This document shows positions 1 to 35,830 of a DNA stretch of 64,000 bases, piece by piece (the first letter of the stretch is position 1; every line of letters starts with the position of its first letter). This DNA comes from Acridotheres tristis (Eukaryota; Chordata; Aves; Passeriformes; Sturnidae): contig CM072885.1 in NCBI GenBank assembly GCA_037013685.1, forward strand, positions 68,923,785 to 68,987,784. Reading direction: 5' to 3'. The translations under genes were made by a program, and so were the position numbers. The notes under the pieces were generated by a model. The model made no database searches. It was not told where the DNA came from and saw only the letters and a list, made by a program, of their open reading frames with translations.

Positions 1-538
1 GGATAACCAAGACAATTAGGTGTTGGTATCTAAATTAGAAAATATTTACTATGCACCTTTTTTCCTTCAATTACTGAAAAAAGCATTATTTTACCATTAT
101 TGTTTCATAACGTGCTTATAGATCCTGAAGTGACAGGTGATGTATGAAAGTGACAAGTCTGTCTGCATAAAGTCATACATATTTCAATATGAGAAAAAAA
201 AATAGTAACTAAAAGTTTTTAAAAAGTAGTAATACTTGAGAAATAAATTTGGTAGCAGTTGTACAGTTCACTGATATCTGTAGGTGGTAGAATCCCACCA
301 TGGCATGGCTTCTGCTTCATGAGTCCCATCAAAACACATTATTATATTATTGGGGAATTCTAGCCATGCCCAGTGCCTGCACTGACTGACTTACAACAGA
401 TGCAAAGGGAAAACAGCATGGATTAAAAAAAAAAAAAATGCATTGAGCTTAAATTGTTTCTTTCTATTGCTATTTTCACAAAAGCCTGGGAGGTGTGGGA
501 CAGCTTTGGAGACTCTAATGGCAATTCTTGTCTTTCAG
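1..538 (+). other. CACNA1C: intron 10, 3' part
   Basis: AT-rich non-coding sequence ending in the exon 11 acceptor (ttgtctttcag). It contains a short A-run near 424-438. I see no exon, gene or clear repeat family in it. Confidence 0.8.
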
Positions 539-565
539 GCATCGGATCTCAAAATCAAAATTTAG
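539..565 (+). CDS. CACNA1C: CACNA1C exon 11 (27-nt microexon, end of I-II linker)
   Basis: A 27-nt exon reading HRISKSKF plus split codons at both ends. Acceptor is tctttcag and donor gtaagt. It enters needing two bases from the previous exon and leaves two bases (AG) that pair with the first T of exon 12 to give Ser. This is the basic end of the cytoplasmic I-II linker just before IIS1. It is too short to appear as an ORF and was found from the expected protein plus splice sites. Confidence 0.93.
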   Translation, partial: ASDLKIKI

Positions 566-3485
<2,920 letters not shown>

Positions 3486-3711
3486 ACACTGCCAATAAGG
3501 TGCTGCTAGCTCTTTTCACGGCAGAGATGTTGCTGAAGATGTACAGCCTCGGTCTCCAGGCATACTTTGTGTCCCTGTTCAACCGCTTTGACTGCTTCAT
3601 TGTGTGTGGAGGCATCCTGGAAACCATCCTGGTGGAGACCAAGATCATGTCACCCCTGGGCATCTCGGTCTTGAGATGTGTCAGACTCCTAAGAATATTT
3701 AAAATCACAAG
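3486..3711 (+). CDS. CACNA1C: CACNA1C exon 13 (repeat II S2-S4)
   Basis: 226 nt. Reads [20 protein letters not shown] (S2), then [20 protein letters not shown] (S2-S3 loop and S3), then the S4 voltage sensor [14 protein letters not shown] with Arg/Lys every third residue. One difference from the mammalian sequence as I remember it is Val after NK (human Ala). Donor AG|gtactt; the split Arg codon is completed by exon 14. Confidence 0.97.
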
Positions 3712-13609
<9,898 letters not shown>

Positions 13610-13730
13610 GACTGCTAGTCCCGAAAAGAAACAGGAGATGGAAAAAACAGCTGTGGAGGAAGAGACAAAGGAGGAGAAAATTGAGCTGAAATCGATCACT
13701 GCTGATGGAGAGTCCCCTCCTGCTACCAAG
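13610..13730 (+). CDS. CACNA1C: CACNA1C exon 17 (II-III loop)
   Basis: 121 nt. Reads [20 protein letters not shown] then [20 protein letters not shown], a charged, presumably disordered cytoplasmic loop. The second half is nearly identical to the mammalian protein as I recall it, while the [12 protein letters not shown] part diverges. Acceptor attgctag, donor gtaagg. Confidence 0.95.
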
Positions 13731-13855
13731 GTAAGGTGTGCTGGCAGCCAGCACTGTGTGCAGTGATGGCACGAACAGCTGGGGTTTCTCAGGGAATGAA
13801 AGCTGTCTGCCTTGTCTGATAAAGGCTTTGATGCTTCTCCTTCCATTTGTGTCAG
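13731..13855 (+). other. CACNA1C: intron 17 (125 nt)
   Basis: A very short intron with donor gtaagg and acceptor ttccatttgtgtcag. Nothing else in it. Confidence 0.93.
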
Positions 13856-13925
13856 ATCAACGTGGATGATTATCAGCCCAATGAAAACGAAGAAAAGAGC
13901 CCTTATCCCACAACAGAAGCACCAG
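13856..13925 (+). CDS. CACNA1C: CACNA1C exon 18 (II-III loop)
   Basis: 70 nt. Reads INVDDYQPNENEEKSPYPTT then EAP plus one base G. It corresponds to the mammalian INMDDLQPNENEDKSPYP segment. Donor CCAG|gtacac. The split codon is completed differently by the two possible exon 19 acceptors. Confidence 0.95.
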
Positions 13926-14419
13926 GTACACATCTCCTTCCTTGTACCCCTCACTCAACAGAGTGTGCTAATGCACACAAAGCCAAGCTGTGGTAGCAGG
14001 TATGCTGGAAATGCATTCATGATGGGACAGGGTGCTGTTCCTGCCTGTGTTTGCACAGGTGGGGACTTGGCCCTTGGAAGTCCCAATACTGATCAGTCAT
14101 ATTTTATTTGATTCTCTGTAAAGCTCTTTATTGGAAAATACGGAGCTTTATAGAAATCAAAACATATAAAAACCTCTCTGTTTGAAAAGATGCATGTGAC
14201 ACTGTTTTCAGTGTGCTTTTCTAGCATTCAGTGGTCAGGGGAGTCTCACAACAGATAGTCATGAAAGGGAAAGTGCTGAATGCCTTTTTGCACTGTTTTC
14301 TAATCAAAAAGAACAGCATGACATTAGCATAACTCTCAAAGCATAAGATCTCAGCCTAGAAGTGCAAGAATCAAGCTGTAGCACTAGTTAGGCTGGTTTT
14401 CAAGTCAGGTGGGCCTAAC

Positions 14420-15760
14420 TTCATTCTCAGATACTTGAAAAATCGGTGGAAGAAATCTCAGAACTTTAAGCACTGTTCAAGAGATCCTGAATGGGGGGTA
14501 GGATTGGACTAGTCAGTTCAACTTCCATTCTTGGGAAAGTGCTGGAACAAAGGATTAAATAAAATATGTGACTCCAAGATAAGGAGATGTCTAGCAGCCA
14601 GCATAGATTTGCTAAGAGCAAATCACATCAAACCACCCTTATTTTCTTCTAAAAGAGGCTGAAAACACTTGTAGACAGGAGAAAAGAAGTAGATGTCTCA
14701 TTCTTTAAATTTGCTAAGGCTTCTGACGGTCCCTTGCAGTGTTCTCATAAGCTGACTAGAAAAATATGGTCTAGATGATGGTGAGAGAAATGATCAGACC
14801 CTTTATGGGGAGAGCAGTGATAGCCCAAGTGAGTTTGTACAACCCAAAAGCCTGCCTAGAGTTCAGCTCAGTTCACTGTTAATGACCTGAATGATCGAAG
14901 AGGCAATATGCTTATTACATTTGGAGATGACATGAAGCTAGGAAGGACAAGAAGCATGCTGGAGGGCAGCATTAGAATTCAAAGAGCTCCTGAGGTCCTG
15001 GATAAATGGTCTAAATGAAATTGAAAGTGCCAGGCTCCACGCATAGACAGGAATAAACAATTCACAAATAAAGGATCTTAGGTGACAGCTAGTTAGGTAA
15101 CAGTCCTTGAGAAAAGGATCTGAATCTAATGGCCACAAGCTCAACAGATGTCAGCAACGATTTGCTGTCTTCAAAAAGGCAAGCAAGTAGTGAGATTTGT
15201 AACACAGAGAAAGAATGAGCCTTTTGTCCAGTTTCAGGTTTGTTTTAATTGGCCAATGAAAGCTAATCAGAGCAAAGCAACTGTTTTATTGTGTGCACCA
15301 TTGATAAGATCTCTGGAATCTGGAATATCAAGGCTCTTTTTGGGTGCTCTGGTTAAGAGGAGCTGAATTAGAAGGAGTAGAGAAGAGAATGGTGAAAACA
15401 ATGCTAGTAGGTAGCAAGGACTAAGATTGAAAGAACCTTGGTCATTTGACTTAGGAAAGGCAGGAGAAACATCTTCAAATGCATAAAAACCCTCTACAGA
15501 TAGGAAGAGAATTACCTCCATTATGAAGCAGCAGATTTAAGGTTCACAGCAGAGAGAGTTTTCTAACAGTGAAGCTGTAAAAGTTCACAGAGATGGTTGT
15601 GGAAGTCCAGCATCACTGCATGTTGTTAAGGACAGGTCAGGAAAATGTCTCCCAGAAAAGGCTTAGATATAATAATTAATTGAACCTGGCTTGGCAGAGG
15701 CACGAACCAGAGGGCCTTTTGTGATCCTTTCCTGCTCTGCTCTTCTGTGATTATGTAACA
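14420..15760 (+). mobile_element. CR1 LINE remnant, sense orientation
   Basis: Recognised by phrases of the CR1 reverse-transcriptase 3' region: aatcacatcaaacca, ttgctaaggcttctgac (decayed F-[SA]-K-A-[FS]-D), ttctcataagctgacta, tttggagatgacatgaagc (the F-x-D-D active-site region reads FGDD), and a 3' end near ccttttgtgatcctttcc...ttctgtgattatg. Many stops and indels; it is not a functional ORF. Boundaries are approximate. The 3' end points the same way as the host gene. Confidence 0.85.
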
Positions 15761-16355
15761 GGCTATAATAGGCCATGAAGCACTTTCTCTCCTATTCCAT
15801 GATTCCTGATAAATAAATGTCTGATAATAGGTTGATTTGATAGGGTAAAAAAGAACACAAGAGTTCATTTTGAGTAGATGGACAAGAGTTTCAGTCAAGC
15901 AGAATGGAAAACTGTTCATTGTGTTTGATTTTCAGTACAAGAAGTCCTCACATATGCTGTACTTGTATTTTTCCATATTTATAGCAAATTTATCAGGAGT
16001 AGAGTGTGGTTCTAACTCTGTGCAATACTATTTTAGCACTGCCTGAGGCAGGTCCCTCTGGATTTAGATTTCCCATCACCTCTGTAGACACAGGCACTTA
16101 CTAGACACACATCTCCAGCTGCTAAAGGGTTTGTAGGGTCTTTAGTAAGAAGCACAAATTAAAACAACTTGATACAGTTTTGTTTCTGTTTCTCAGCTGG
16201 CTTGGATTTGCAGACAATTACATTTTTTTTCAAGTGAAATGACAGTCATCTGAATGTCAATTTTAAGTCTACTACTCATAGAATTGGGGTTTATTTCCTT
16301 TCTATAGATAGCTTAGAAAGAGTGGCTTATAAACAAAACAAAATGCTACATCTAC

Positions 16356-16382
16356 TTTTTTTTTTTTTTTTTTTTTTTTTTT
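16356..16382. repeat. poly-T tract (27 T)
   Basis: Uninterrupted T-run in intron 18. No adjoining retroposon body recognised. Confidence 0.85.
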
Positions 16383-19300
16383 GTCATGCAGCCATGCATA
16401 GAATTAGGGTGCAGAAGATCAAGTGAAAACACTTTTAATGCCTGCCTCGGGGTGCCAATCCCTGTCTTAAGATACTTTTGAACACAACCTAAAATATGAA
16501 TGGATTATCAGGTTTTCTCCTGTCTCCTAATAGAAATGCAAAGGGACACAATCTTGGCTACTTTCCATTGAATGGCATTGATGCCATTTCTAAACAAGCC
16601 TGTTCTCTGAATTGTTTATCAATTCTTTGTGAAGACTGAAGATTCCATGTTCAGAAACCATTTGAATTGGTCACTTCATTTTTTTTTCCCTAACACCATA
16701 GGGTCTTTCCTAACCTACCTTGCTCATTTTCTGATTTGTTTCTGCCCCTTAAACCAGTTTTCTCAATAACCCCTCCTGACTCTGCTGCACAGTGTTGCTC
16801 CTCAGCCCCAGAGTAGTTGCAGCTCCTCAGGTCACCTGGCCTCTTTTTTGGAAGAACAGACTGGTTCTCCCAGAGATTTGTGTACACTAGAAGGATTATT
16901 ATGATGATATGTTTATCACAGGAAGACAAGGAGCTAGTCTTGCAGTCTAGTACAGAAATAGACAAAGAATTCAAACGTCAGATGAAGGTAAAAGCTTGGG
17001 ATGATTCATGGGAGCTTGAAGTAAAATAATGTCCTCATACAAGAGTTCTGGTCTTTGTACAGTAAAAAAAAAAAACACCAGAAACCTCCCCAGCATCAAA
17101 TTTCTCACTGATGCTGCCCTGTAGCCTGTTTGTGCTTGTATCCACAGCCAAAGAACATTTGCTTCTCCAAATGTACAAATGTGAGCAGCTGTGCTGCTTC
17201 TCTGTGGAGGTAGATAGCATGGGCAGTGAGCTGGGATGAGGCTGTAATCCTGTTATTCTTTGTGAATTTGGCCCTCAGTGTTTCCTTTCTTCTGCCCCCT
17301 AGACTCCAAGTGAAAAGTAGAACATTGTTCTTGATCTATGGCTGAGGAACTGAATGTGTTTTTCAGTCTGAAAGTATTTGGTTCCCAGAGTCATTAATCT
17401 ATATTTTTTGCTGCATGGCAGACACAAGAAAAAGAGGAGAGGAACGATGTTCTTTATGGTCTTGATGTGGCTGATCCTTCTGCTGAGGGGTCTATTTTTC
17501 AGAGGCATTGTTCCATGCTCATTTAAAAGTGTATTTTAAGCATTCCTCTGAGTTATGAAAGAAGAATGATCTCACATCGAAGGAGCAGAGCAGGGACCCA
17601 GAATACTCTTCTCAAGTAAGAGTTTCAAATATCCCACATGATCCTGGGCATTGGTTTTCTGGCCTGATAAAGAAGAAAAAGAATTTGCTTACCTCACTCT
17701 TGGTCAGCCTCCTCTGAAACCTGTAGATAGAAGGTGCAAGTGCAAAATATGGTTATATTACATAAACATGCACATCAGCCTTAACACCTATTTTACAAGT
17801 CCTATGTAAAAAAGCACTTCTGAAAGATGTTTCTTTAATGAATAAAGTCTGTAGAAAGAGTATTATGAAGTACATTACACATAAAATTGAGCTGTTAAAA
17901 AATAGACTGACTTAAAAAGTACAAACTCTACGTACCAGCTTAAACATTTATGCAAAGATCTATCAAGAGAATTTGAGCTGAACTCTTGGTACTGGAAGTG
18001 TAAAGAAAAAATCCTATTTGCATGTAATAATGGCATGCATTCAAAACTGGCACTTTTCTCCTCTCTCTGATATCCAGATCAGGATCTGTGCTGATTCATC
18101 TATTCTTTCTGATGTGTCCTGCAACCAGATCAAGTACAGTACCTCACTCTAAAGGAACACCATTCCTGGGACTTATATCTCTTTATGGACTCAAGATGAA
18201 CCTTTTAATTAGAGTTTCCTCCTTTGCAGTGCCTGGAAGATGAATCAGTTGTATCTAACATGTCGGGCTTAAAGTTGGGGTTTTTTTCTGATTTGGAGGA
18301 CAGGATTGGGATCTTTAAAATAGCAAAATCCTATAATGTAATTTACAAAAACAACATCTGACTTGAGCAGGTAGAAAAAATCCTGAAAGGCAGAAGCTTC
18401 TCTTTCACATGCCATTTAGCCTTCACCTCTGCATTTTCTCTCCTGAGGTTGCTCACTGATCTACCTGGAGATGACACAGGTTCAAGAGTCTCAGCCTCAT
18501 TCCCATCTTTCTGATCTTTCCCCCATTAAATTATAAAAGGGGACAATTTTAAGACTTTCTGACTTTCTGTGTTAGTCAATATGTGTGTGCTCACTGCTTG
18601 TTCTGGGGCATACAAGTGCTCATCCAGACACGGCTCCAGATGTAGCAGCAGCTCCATGGAGATACTCACAAATAGAAGAAAAACAATCTTGATAAACTGG
18701 AGGAATGGTCAAAATAAAAAATAAAATGTGCCCTTCAGCAAGGATGAGGTCTAAGTGCCACTTTTGGGAATAGTCAGAGCAGAAATGCAGAGGGAGGAGT
18801 GGCAGGCCAGGCTGTTGCTCTATGGTAAATAATCTGTGCTTTGTGCATATCAGACACTGATGGCAAATTAATGCCAAAGTATAATGAAAAGTCTCCATGA
18901 AGGACATTTAACAGGAAGATAGTATTGCAAGATACAAGAAATAATCTATCTTTCCTCTGCAGCAGTAAAACCTCAGCTGCAGGTTAATCCTGCAGATAGT
19001 CTGGAAGCTGTTTTGCTCTAGGAACCAGATATTCTCCCAGAGGCATAAGAGTGGTCCTCAAGTAGGAAAAAGCTTTCTGCAAAAGGAAGGAAATTTTCAA
19101 TTTTCTGTGTCCATGGAAAATAAGAAAGCAGATAATGGATCTAGACCACAGCAAGATTCAAATGAGCCATTAGAGGCGGCCTTTCTGTTTTGTTTTGTTT
19201 TTTTGCAGAAGGAACTGTGAAGCATCTACAATACTGAGAATGTTGTAGGTTTAGCAGCACTAATGGTTTTACAGAGAGATGAGACCAGGGTGAGCACTGG

Positions 19301-19442
19301 GTAAAGGGCATTGCCTCAAAGGAGGGAAGGGCAAGGAAACTCAAGGCTTCAGCTTCCTGTTTTAATAGTTCTTAGATTTTGGCTCTAGTTATGACAGAGA
19401 CAAACGCCCCAGCACTTTGGAATGGGTTGTATTTTGCATTAA

Positions 19443-21182
<1,740 letters not shown>

Positions 21183-21312
21183 GTTTCGTGTCCACTGCCA
21201 TCGAATCGTTAATGATAACATTTTCACCAACCTGATCCTCTTTTTCATCTTGCTCAGCAGCATCTCCCTGGCAGCTGAGGACCCTGTGCGACACCTCTCC
21301 TTTAGGAACCAA
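21183..21312 (+). CDS. CACNA1C: CACNA1C exon 20 (repeat III S1)
   Basis: 130 nt. Reads [20 protein letters not shown] then [20 protein letters not shown] and RNQ. IIIS1 is the hydrophobic run [17 protein letters not shown]. The last codon is CAA (Gln) at gtatgc; mammals have His here as I recall. It ends in phase 0, so either exon 21 or 22 can follow. Confidence 0.97.
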
Positions 21313-24300
21313 GTATGCTTCCCATCCTCCTTCCCTCGCTGCCTACTGCAAGCAGATCATGACTGGGAGCCAGGAAAGGCAGAAAAGGCTGCATCAGAGG
21401 CTTTGGGAGTGCCTGTCTTCCATGGTTTCTGCCGTTTGTAGGCTGTGTGTGAAATCATTAGGTTTTGCAGGAAACATGAGTCAGTGCAGAATTTGGCCTC
21501 TAGTTCACTTCTGAAGTGTGTGTAGGGAAAGGAAGAACAGGAGGCTGAAGTAAAATTATTGTGCCCTGGCATTAAAGCATTAGAAACGAGCTTTTAAAAC
21601 GTTGATTGGGGATACAGATAATTCAATTTGGAGGGATTTTCAGGTTCCCTTTGGAACATTTGTTCTGCTGCCTCATGCTGTCTTTTAAACTAAAAGTCCC
21701 AGGGCCTGATTTTCATTTTATTCACGCTAGTGTAAATCAGAAGTAACATTCTTGAGTTTCATGCTGTCACTCTGGGGGAAATTGATGTCATCAAGGTTAG
21801 AATCAGACTTTTGAACAAGCTATCATCAAATTTGAGACAAACCTCAAAAAATATGCTGTGCTCCTCTCCTTACCTGCCTGGGGAGAGAAGAGGAAAGCAT
21901 TCAGCACAGAGGTACATTCTCACCCTCTTTCATGACCATGCTTATTTTCCTTTTGAAATGCTCAGTGCTCCCTTAGCTTTGCCAGTGATTGTTTCCATTA
22001 GTCAGGGGTCATTGCAGAAAAATGAGGAGTCAGCAGACATATGCAATACCTCTGATTTCTGGTGTCTGCAGTGGCATTTTGGTGCCTCAAAGCCTGAAGA
22101 GTTTGCTAGGATTGAAGAGTGGGGTGACTTTTTCTTGTTTAATAATAAAACCTTAATTTAATGCTCCCTGAAATATCCTGGCCTGAGCACGCATTTGAAC
22201 ACATATGTGCCTGCAGAGAAGGTGTTAATGGAAGTCTATTCCTAAGCATATCTCAGAGTGGCTTTGCATTTTGTCCTGAAGGAGGATGCTAAATAATCCA
22301 GTCAAACCTGTGCCACCAATAACCCACTTGTGCACAAATGAGGGCACACACCACGTAGGGATCAGTGAATGCCAATATGTATTAGTGCTGCAGCATGTCA
22401 GCTGGCAGATGGGCTCCTGACGTGCCACAGAAACTGTCACAGAGTCTGCAGCAGAGAGATTTAAATGAGAGGGGGGGGAAAAAAGAGTCAGAGCTGGTTG
22501 TGCTGGATTAAAGAGCTGAGGGTTTGAGGCAAAGCGTTGGTTTGTGTACGAGAAGCCACTGGCATTGCGTGAAAATCTGTGTTTAATTTTTACAGGCACA
22601 GATGTTTCAAATGTGTCCTGCAAGGGGACACCGAGAAGATGTTTTGGGTTGCCAGTGTGGCCTTTGCACTGTGGTAGTAGAACAGTAAGATCATGTCCCC
22701 CCCTGTGCCCACTCAGAGGCCTGGGAGGAAAAGGAAGAAAGCAAAGCTGAAAGCAAAGCTGAAATCAAACTGAAAGCAAAGCTGAAATCAAACTGAAAGC
22801 AAAGCTGAAATCAAGCTGAAAGCAGAGCTAAAATCAAGCTGAAAGCAAAGCTGTCTCTGCCTTCACTCAGCATCGTCCCGTGCACCAGGACTGGGGATGC
22901 TGCTGGCACAGACCATCCCAGAGCAGGACAGGAACAGAGAGCCCAGCCAGGGCTAGTGAAGAGGTTGGACTCTGCTTTCCTGGGGCAGGCTGTGTCTTTC
23001 TCGTGTCACACAGGGCTCAGGCAGTGAGTGTTTGGAAGCTCCAGCCCAGCCTGACCAAACAGCCCTTGATATCCAAGCAAGTCCTAAGACTGCACTCACA
23101 ATATTCTCCTGTTTGCACCTTGGCAAGATGCAAACATTTTAATATATTCTAGAGCAATGTCTTGTTTAGATAACAATAAATATGCCAGCTGATGAATGGA
23201 GCTGCCTGCAGAGGTGAGGCTGTGACCATTTTCATTAGGCATGATTTCGTCTTTGCTAGCTGCACCTTTGGGACAACATTCACCAGTGTGTGCTGGCTCC
23301 TTTGCAGCCCTCTGGTGAGGTAAAGCAGCAGTAGGTACAGCTTAATAATTCACTTTAATCAAGTTTGCAGCTTCTTTATGTTGGTGGAGTCATGCAAAGC
23401 TGTTAAGAGAGTACCCATGAATCTGGCCCATTGATTATAAAATTATTCCATTTTATAAAATAATCAAATGTCAGGACTTACAAAGCAGCAAGGCAAAAGG
23501 ATATTTCCAATTGTAATGTATGTAAATTAATATAGGTTGAAATCAAGATCTGCCCCCTTGAAGTGGCCCTTTCTTAATTCTCTAAGATGCAAAAATTGAT
23601 ACAGTCCAAGACAGCCTTGAGGAGAATTTGAGATTAAAAACTGAGCAGTGACATGAAGAATTTTGAGTTATATGGTATCAGAAATTGATACATCCACACA
23701 TCTAACAATCAGTGTTTGCAAATCAATCCAGATTTGGGTTGTGCTTAAATAGTACAATGTGAAATAACCCTGGAATTTGCAGAAGCTGCCCCTCTGCATA
23801 CCAAGCTGTAAGAATTGAGCCACCTGTAAATCTGAATGAGGATATATTCACTAAGATACAATAAATGCCTGTGGGATGGGAGAGGGCAGTTCCCTGTTTT
23901 ATGTTTATTAGTGTTTTAGCAGCAAAGCTCTAAATTTCACAAATCATCCATTTCCATATATTGGCCTTCTGGTTTAAAACATGATTATGGTAAAACAACA
24001 ACAAACCATGGGCATGGTACTTTTGATATTCAACATTTGTAGTGTAGATAGCACTAAAGTGGCTTGGGAAATTGAAATATACTGGAAACAGAGAGAGTTC
24101 AATCCTGCTCCCATAAATCAGTGAGAAAGTTCCCATTTACTGTGGGATGCCAACTCATTGGCAGTGAAGGACATTCCTGTCCTTGATGCTGCTACTTTTG
24201 AAAGTCCCTTTACACTTCTAGACCTCTCACTGCCTCCTGTGACACCACTTTTTATGTTTGCAGTACGTGCAATGGGTATCTCCATCACCAGGCCATTCCT

Positions 24301-24937
24301 GGGAATGATGAGCATTTCAGCTGGCTGGTTGTTGAGGATGCAAATGGAAAGATGCAGGATCTAAGTTAGGCACCTTTAGAGAATGACCAAATTATGGTTG
24401 CAGTACAAGGGCTGGGATTCTGTTCAATTGGCAGAGTCTTTGTTATTCATCCTAATCCAGAGCAATTCAGGACAGAGAAAAGAAAGAGCTAGAGTATGAT
24501 TTTGCAGTTTGCTTTTCTTCCTTTGAGAGAGGCACAGGACAAGACTGAATGGAAGTTAATAAGAAGGAATCTCATGTTTTCCACTGAGAGATCAGGCATT
24601 CTTTGTATTCTCAGTTTGGAATCCTATTTGGGAAAACCCTTGAATGTTATTTATGAGATGTAAAGAAAAAAAAAATCCTACACCAACCAAAAAGTTATTT
24701 TGCCTCTATAGTGCTCATGAGATTGTAACTCAGGAAAGATTTCATGTAATGTGCTTCTTGTCCTCTGTGCCAGGACCTTCACTGCATTCAACAGGACTTC
24801 ACAAAACCATTCCCTATAGAGCCCTCCTCATTCCCTCGTGAAAAGAACTCATGTATTTGATTTTAACTGTGATTTCCCATTGGAATGATCAGTCACTGAC
24901 CTACCCTCCCCACTCCTATCCCCTTTTGTTTTTACAG
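21313..24937 (+). other. CACNA1C: intron 20
   Basis: 3.6 kb. Holds the 23-bp higher-order minisatellite at 22737-22852. The remainder has no recognised repeat. Its acceptor (cccttttgtttttacag) leads to exon 21; skipping to exon 22 extends this intron to 25133. Confidence 0.85.
22737..22852. repeat. minisatellite, 12/11-bp alternating units (23-bp higher-order repeat)
   Basis: Ten units tile the block exactly: 12-bp GAAAGCAAAGCT type alternating with 11-bp GAAATCAAACT type (lengths 12,12,11,12,11,12,11,12,11,12 = 116). The A/B alternation makes a 23-bp higher-order unit repeated about four times, with drift (GAAAGCAGAGCT, AAAATCAAGCT) toward the right end. Confidence 0.95.
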
Positions 24938-24997
24938 ATTCTCTTTTATTTTGATATAGTTTTTACTGTCATTTTCACCATTGAAATTGCTCTGAAG
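24938..24997 (+). CDS. CACNA1C: CACNA1C exon 21 (IIIS2, mutually exclusive with exon 22)
   Basis: 60 nt, phase 0 at both ends. Reads ILFYFDIVFTVIFTIEIALK, the repeat III S2 helix. It aligns with exon 22 without gaps and is identical at 13 of 20 residues, as expected for the known duplicated pair. Acceptor tttttacag, donor gtaaag. Confidence 0.97.
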
Positions 24998-25133
24998 GTA
25001 AAGTGCCCATCTTCTCTACCATTCCTTGTTCACAAGCTTTCTGGTTTTCTGCCACTCTCTGTTGCTAACACACACGCCTGTTTGTTCCTGGGTCACGCTC
25101 AGTACCACTAACCCAATTGTGCTTATTTTTCAG
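24998..25133 (+). other. CACNA1C: intron between mutually exclusive exons 21 and 22 (136 nt)
   Basis: Only 136 nt, with donor gtaaag and acceptor gcttatttttcag. The shortness could limit direct splicing of 21 to 22 if the branch point lies far upstream, but the branch site cannot be fixed by eye. Confidence 0.9.
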
Positions 25134-25193
25134 ATCCTAGGCAATGCAGACTATGTCTTCACTAGTATCTTTACATTAGAAATTATTCTTAAG
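25134..25193 (+). CDS. CACNA1C: CACNA1C exon 22 (IIIS2, mutually exclusive with exon 21)
   Basis: 60 nt, phase 0 at both ends. Reads ILGNADYVFTSIFTLEIILK, the alternative repeat III S2 helix. Acceptor ttatttttcag, donor gtaacc, followed within about 25 nt by a long CT-rich run (25218-25294) that could bind polypyrimidine-tract proteins. Confidence 0.97.
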
Positions 25194-32172
<6,979 letters not shown>

Positions 32173-32225
32173 GGCAAGCTGTACAGCTGCACTGACAGCT
32201 CCAAGCAGACAGAAGCAGAATGCAG
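32173..32225 (+). CDS. CACNA1C: CACNA1C exon 26 (repeat III pore turret)
   Basis: 53 nt. Reads GKLYSCTDSSKQTEAEC plus a split Arg. Extracellular S5-pore loop with two cysteines. Acceptor ttcccaag, donor AG|gtgggt. Confidence 0.96.
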
Positions 32226-32337
32226 GTGGGTCTGAGCTTTCCCAATCCCTCCCCTTCCCTGGCTGCCCACCCACAGCACCTTGAGCTGGCAGTGCAGCCC
32301 TGCCACCTTCTGTTCTGTCTCCACTCTCCACCCACAG
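32226..32337 (+). other. CACNA1C: intron 26 (112 nt)
   Basis: Very short, GC-rich intron with donor gtgggt and acceptor ctccacccacag. Confidence 0.93.
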
Positions 32338-32484
32338 AGGGTACTACATCACCTACAAGGATGGGGAGGTCAGCCAGCCCATGATACAGCCCCGGAGCTG
32401 GGAGAACAGCAAGTTTGACTTTGACAACGTCCTGACTGCCATGATGGCCCTCTTCACCGTCTCCACCTTTGAGGGCTGGCCAGA
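32338..32484 (+). CDS. CACNA1C: CACNA1C exon 27 (repeat III selectivity filter)
   Basis: 147 nt. Reads [39 protein letters not shown], then [11 protein letters not shown]. The Glu in TFEGWPE is the repeat III selectivity-filter glutamate. Donor GA|gtgagt. Confidence 0.97.
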
Positions 32485-35494
<3,010 letters not shown>

Positions 35495-35605
35495 CACTAT
35501 GGTCAGAGCTGCATGTTCAAGGAAGCCATGAATATCCTCAACATGCTCTTCACTGGCCTCTTCACTGTGGAGATGGTCCTGAAATTAATTGCCTTCAAAC
35601 CCAAG
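35495..35605 (+). CDS. CACNA1C: CACNA1C exon 30 (repeat IV S2)
   Basis: 111 nt, phase 0 at both ends. Reads [19 protein letters not shown] then [18 protein letters not shown], with S2 near [18 protein letters not shown]. Ends before the alternative IVS3 exons. Donor gtaggt. Confidence 0.97.
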
Positions 35606-35797
35606 GTAGGTGCTGTAGGAGTAGCTTTCCCTGGCCTCTGTGTGTGTGTGCATGTGTGCGGGGCAGCTGTGAGGAGAAGGAGGAGGTGAAACTTTCTATT
35701 TCATCTATTACCCCACCAAGAACTGAGCTGGACAGTTGCTCTCTGGATTGGAGTCTCATTTATATATTTAATAACTTTTTTTGCTGGAGAGTAGACA

Positions 35798-35798
<1 letters not shown>

Positions 35799-35828
<30 letters not shown>
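35799..35828. repeat. poly-A tract (30 A)
   Basis: Uninterrupted 30-nt A-run just inside intron 30. It could be a retroposon tail or a simple A-tract; no target-site duplication is evident by eye. Confidence 0.9.

Positions 35829-35830
<2 letters not shown>

Noticed and set aside
14650..14960. Reverse-transcriptase-like residues in the CR1 copy as a possible coding gene
   Set aside because: Multiple stops and indels; it is a decayed LINE fragment, annotated as a mobile element only.
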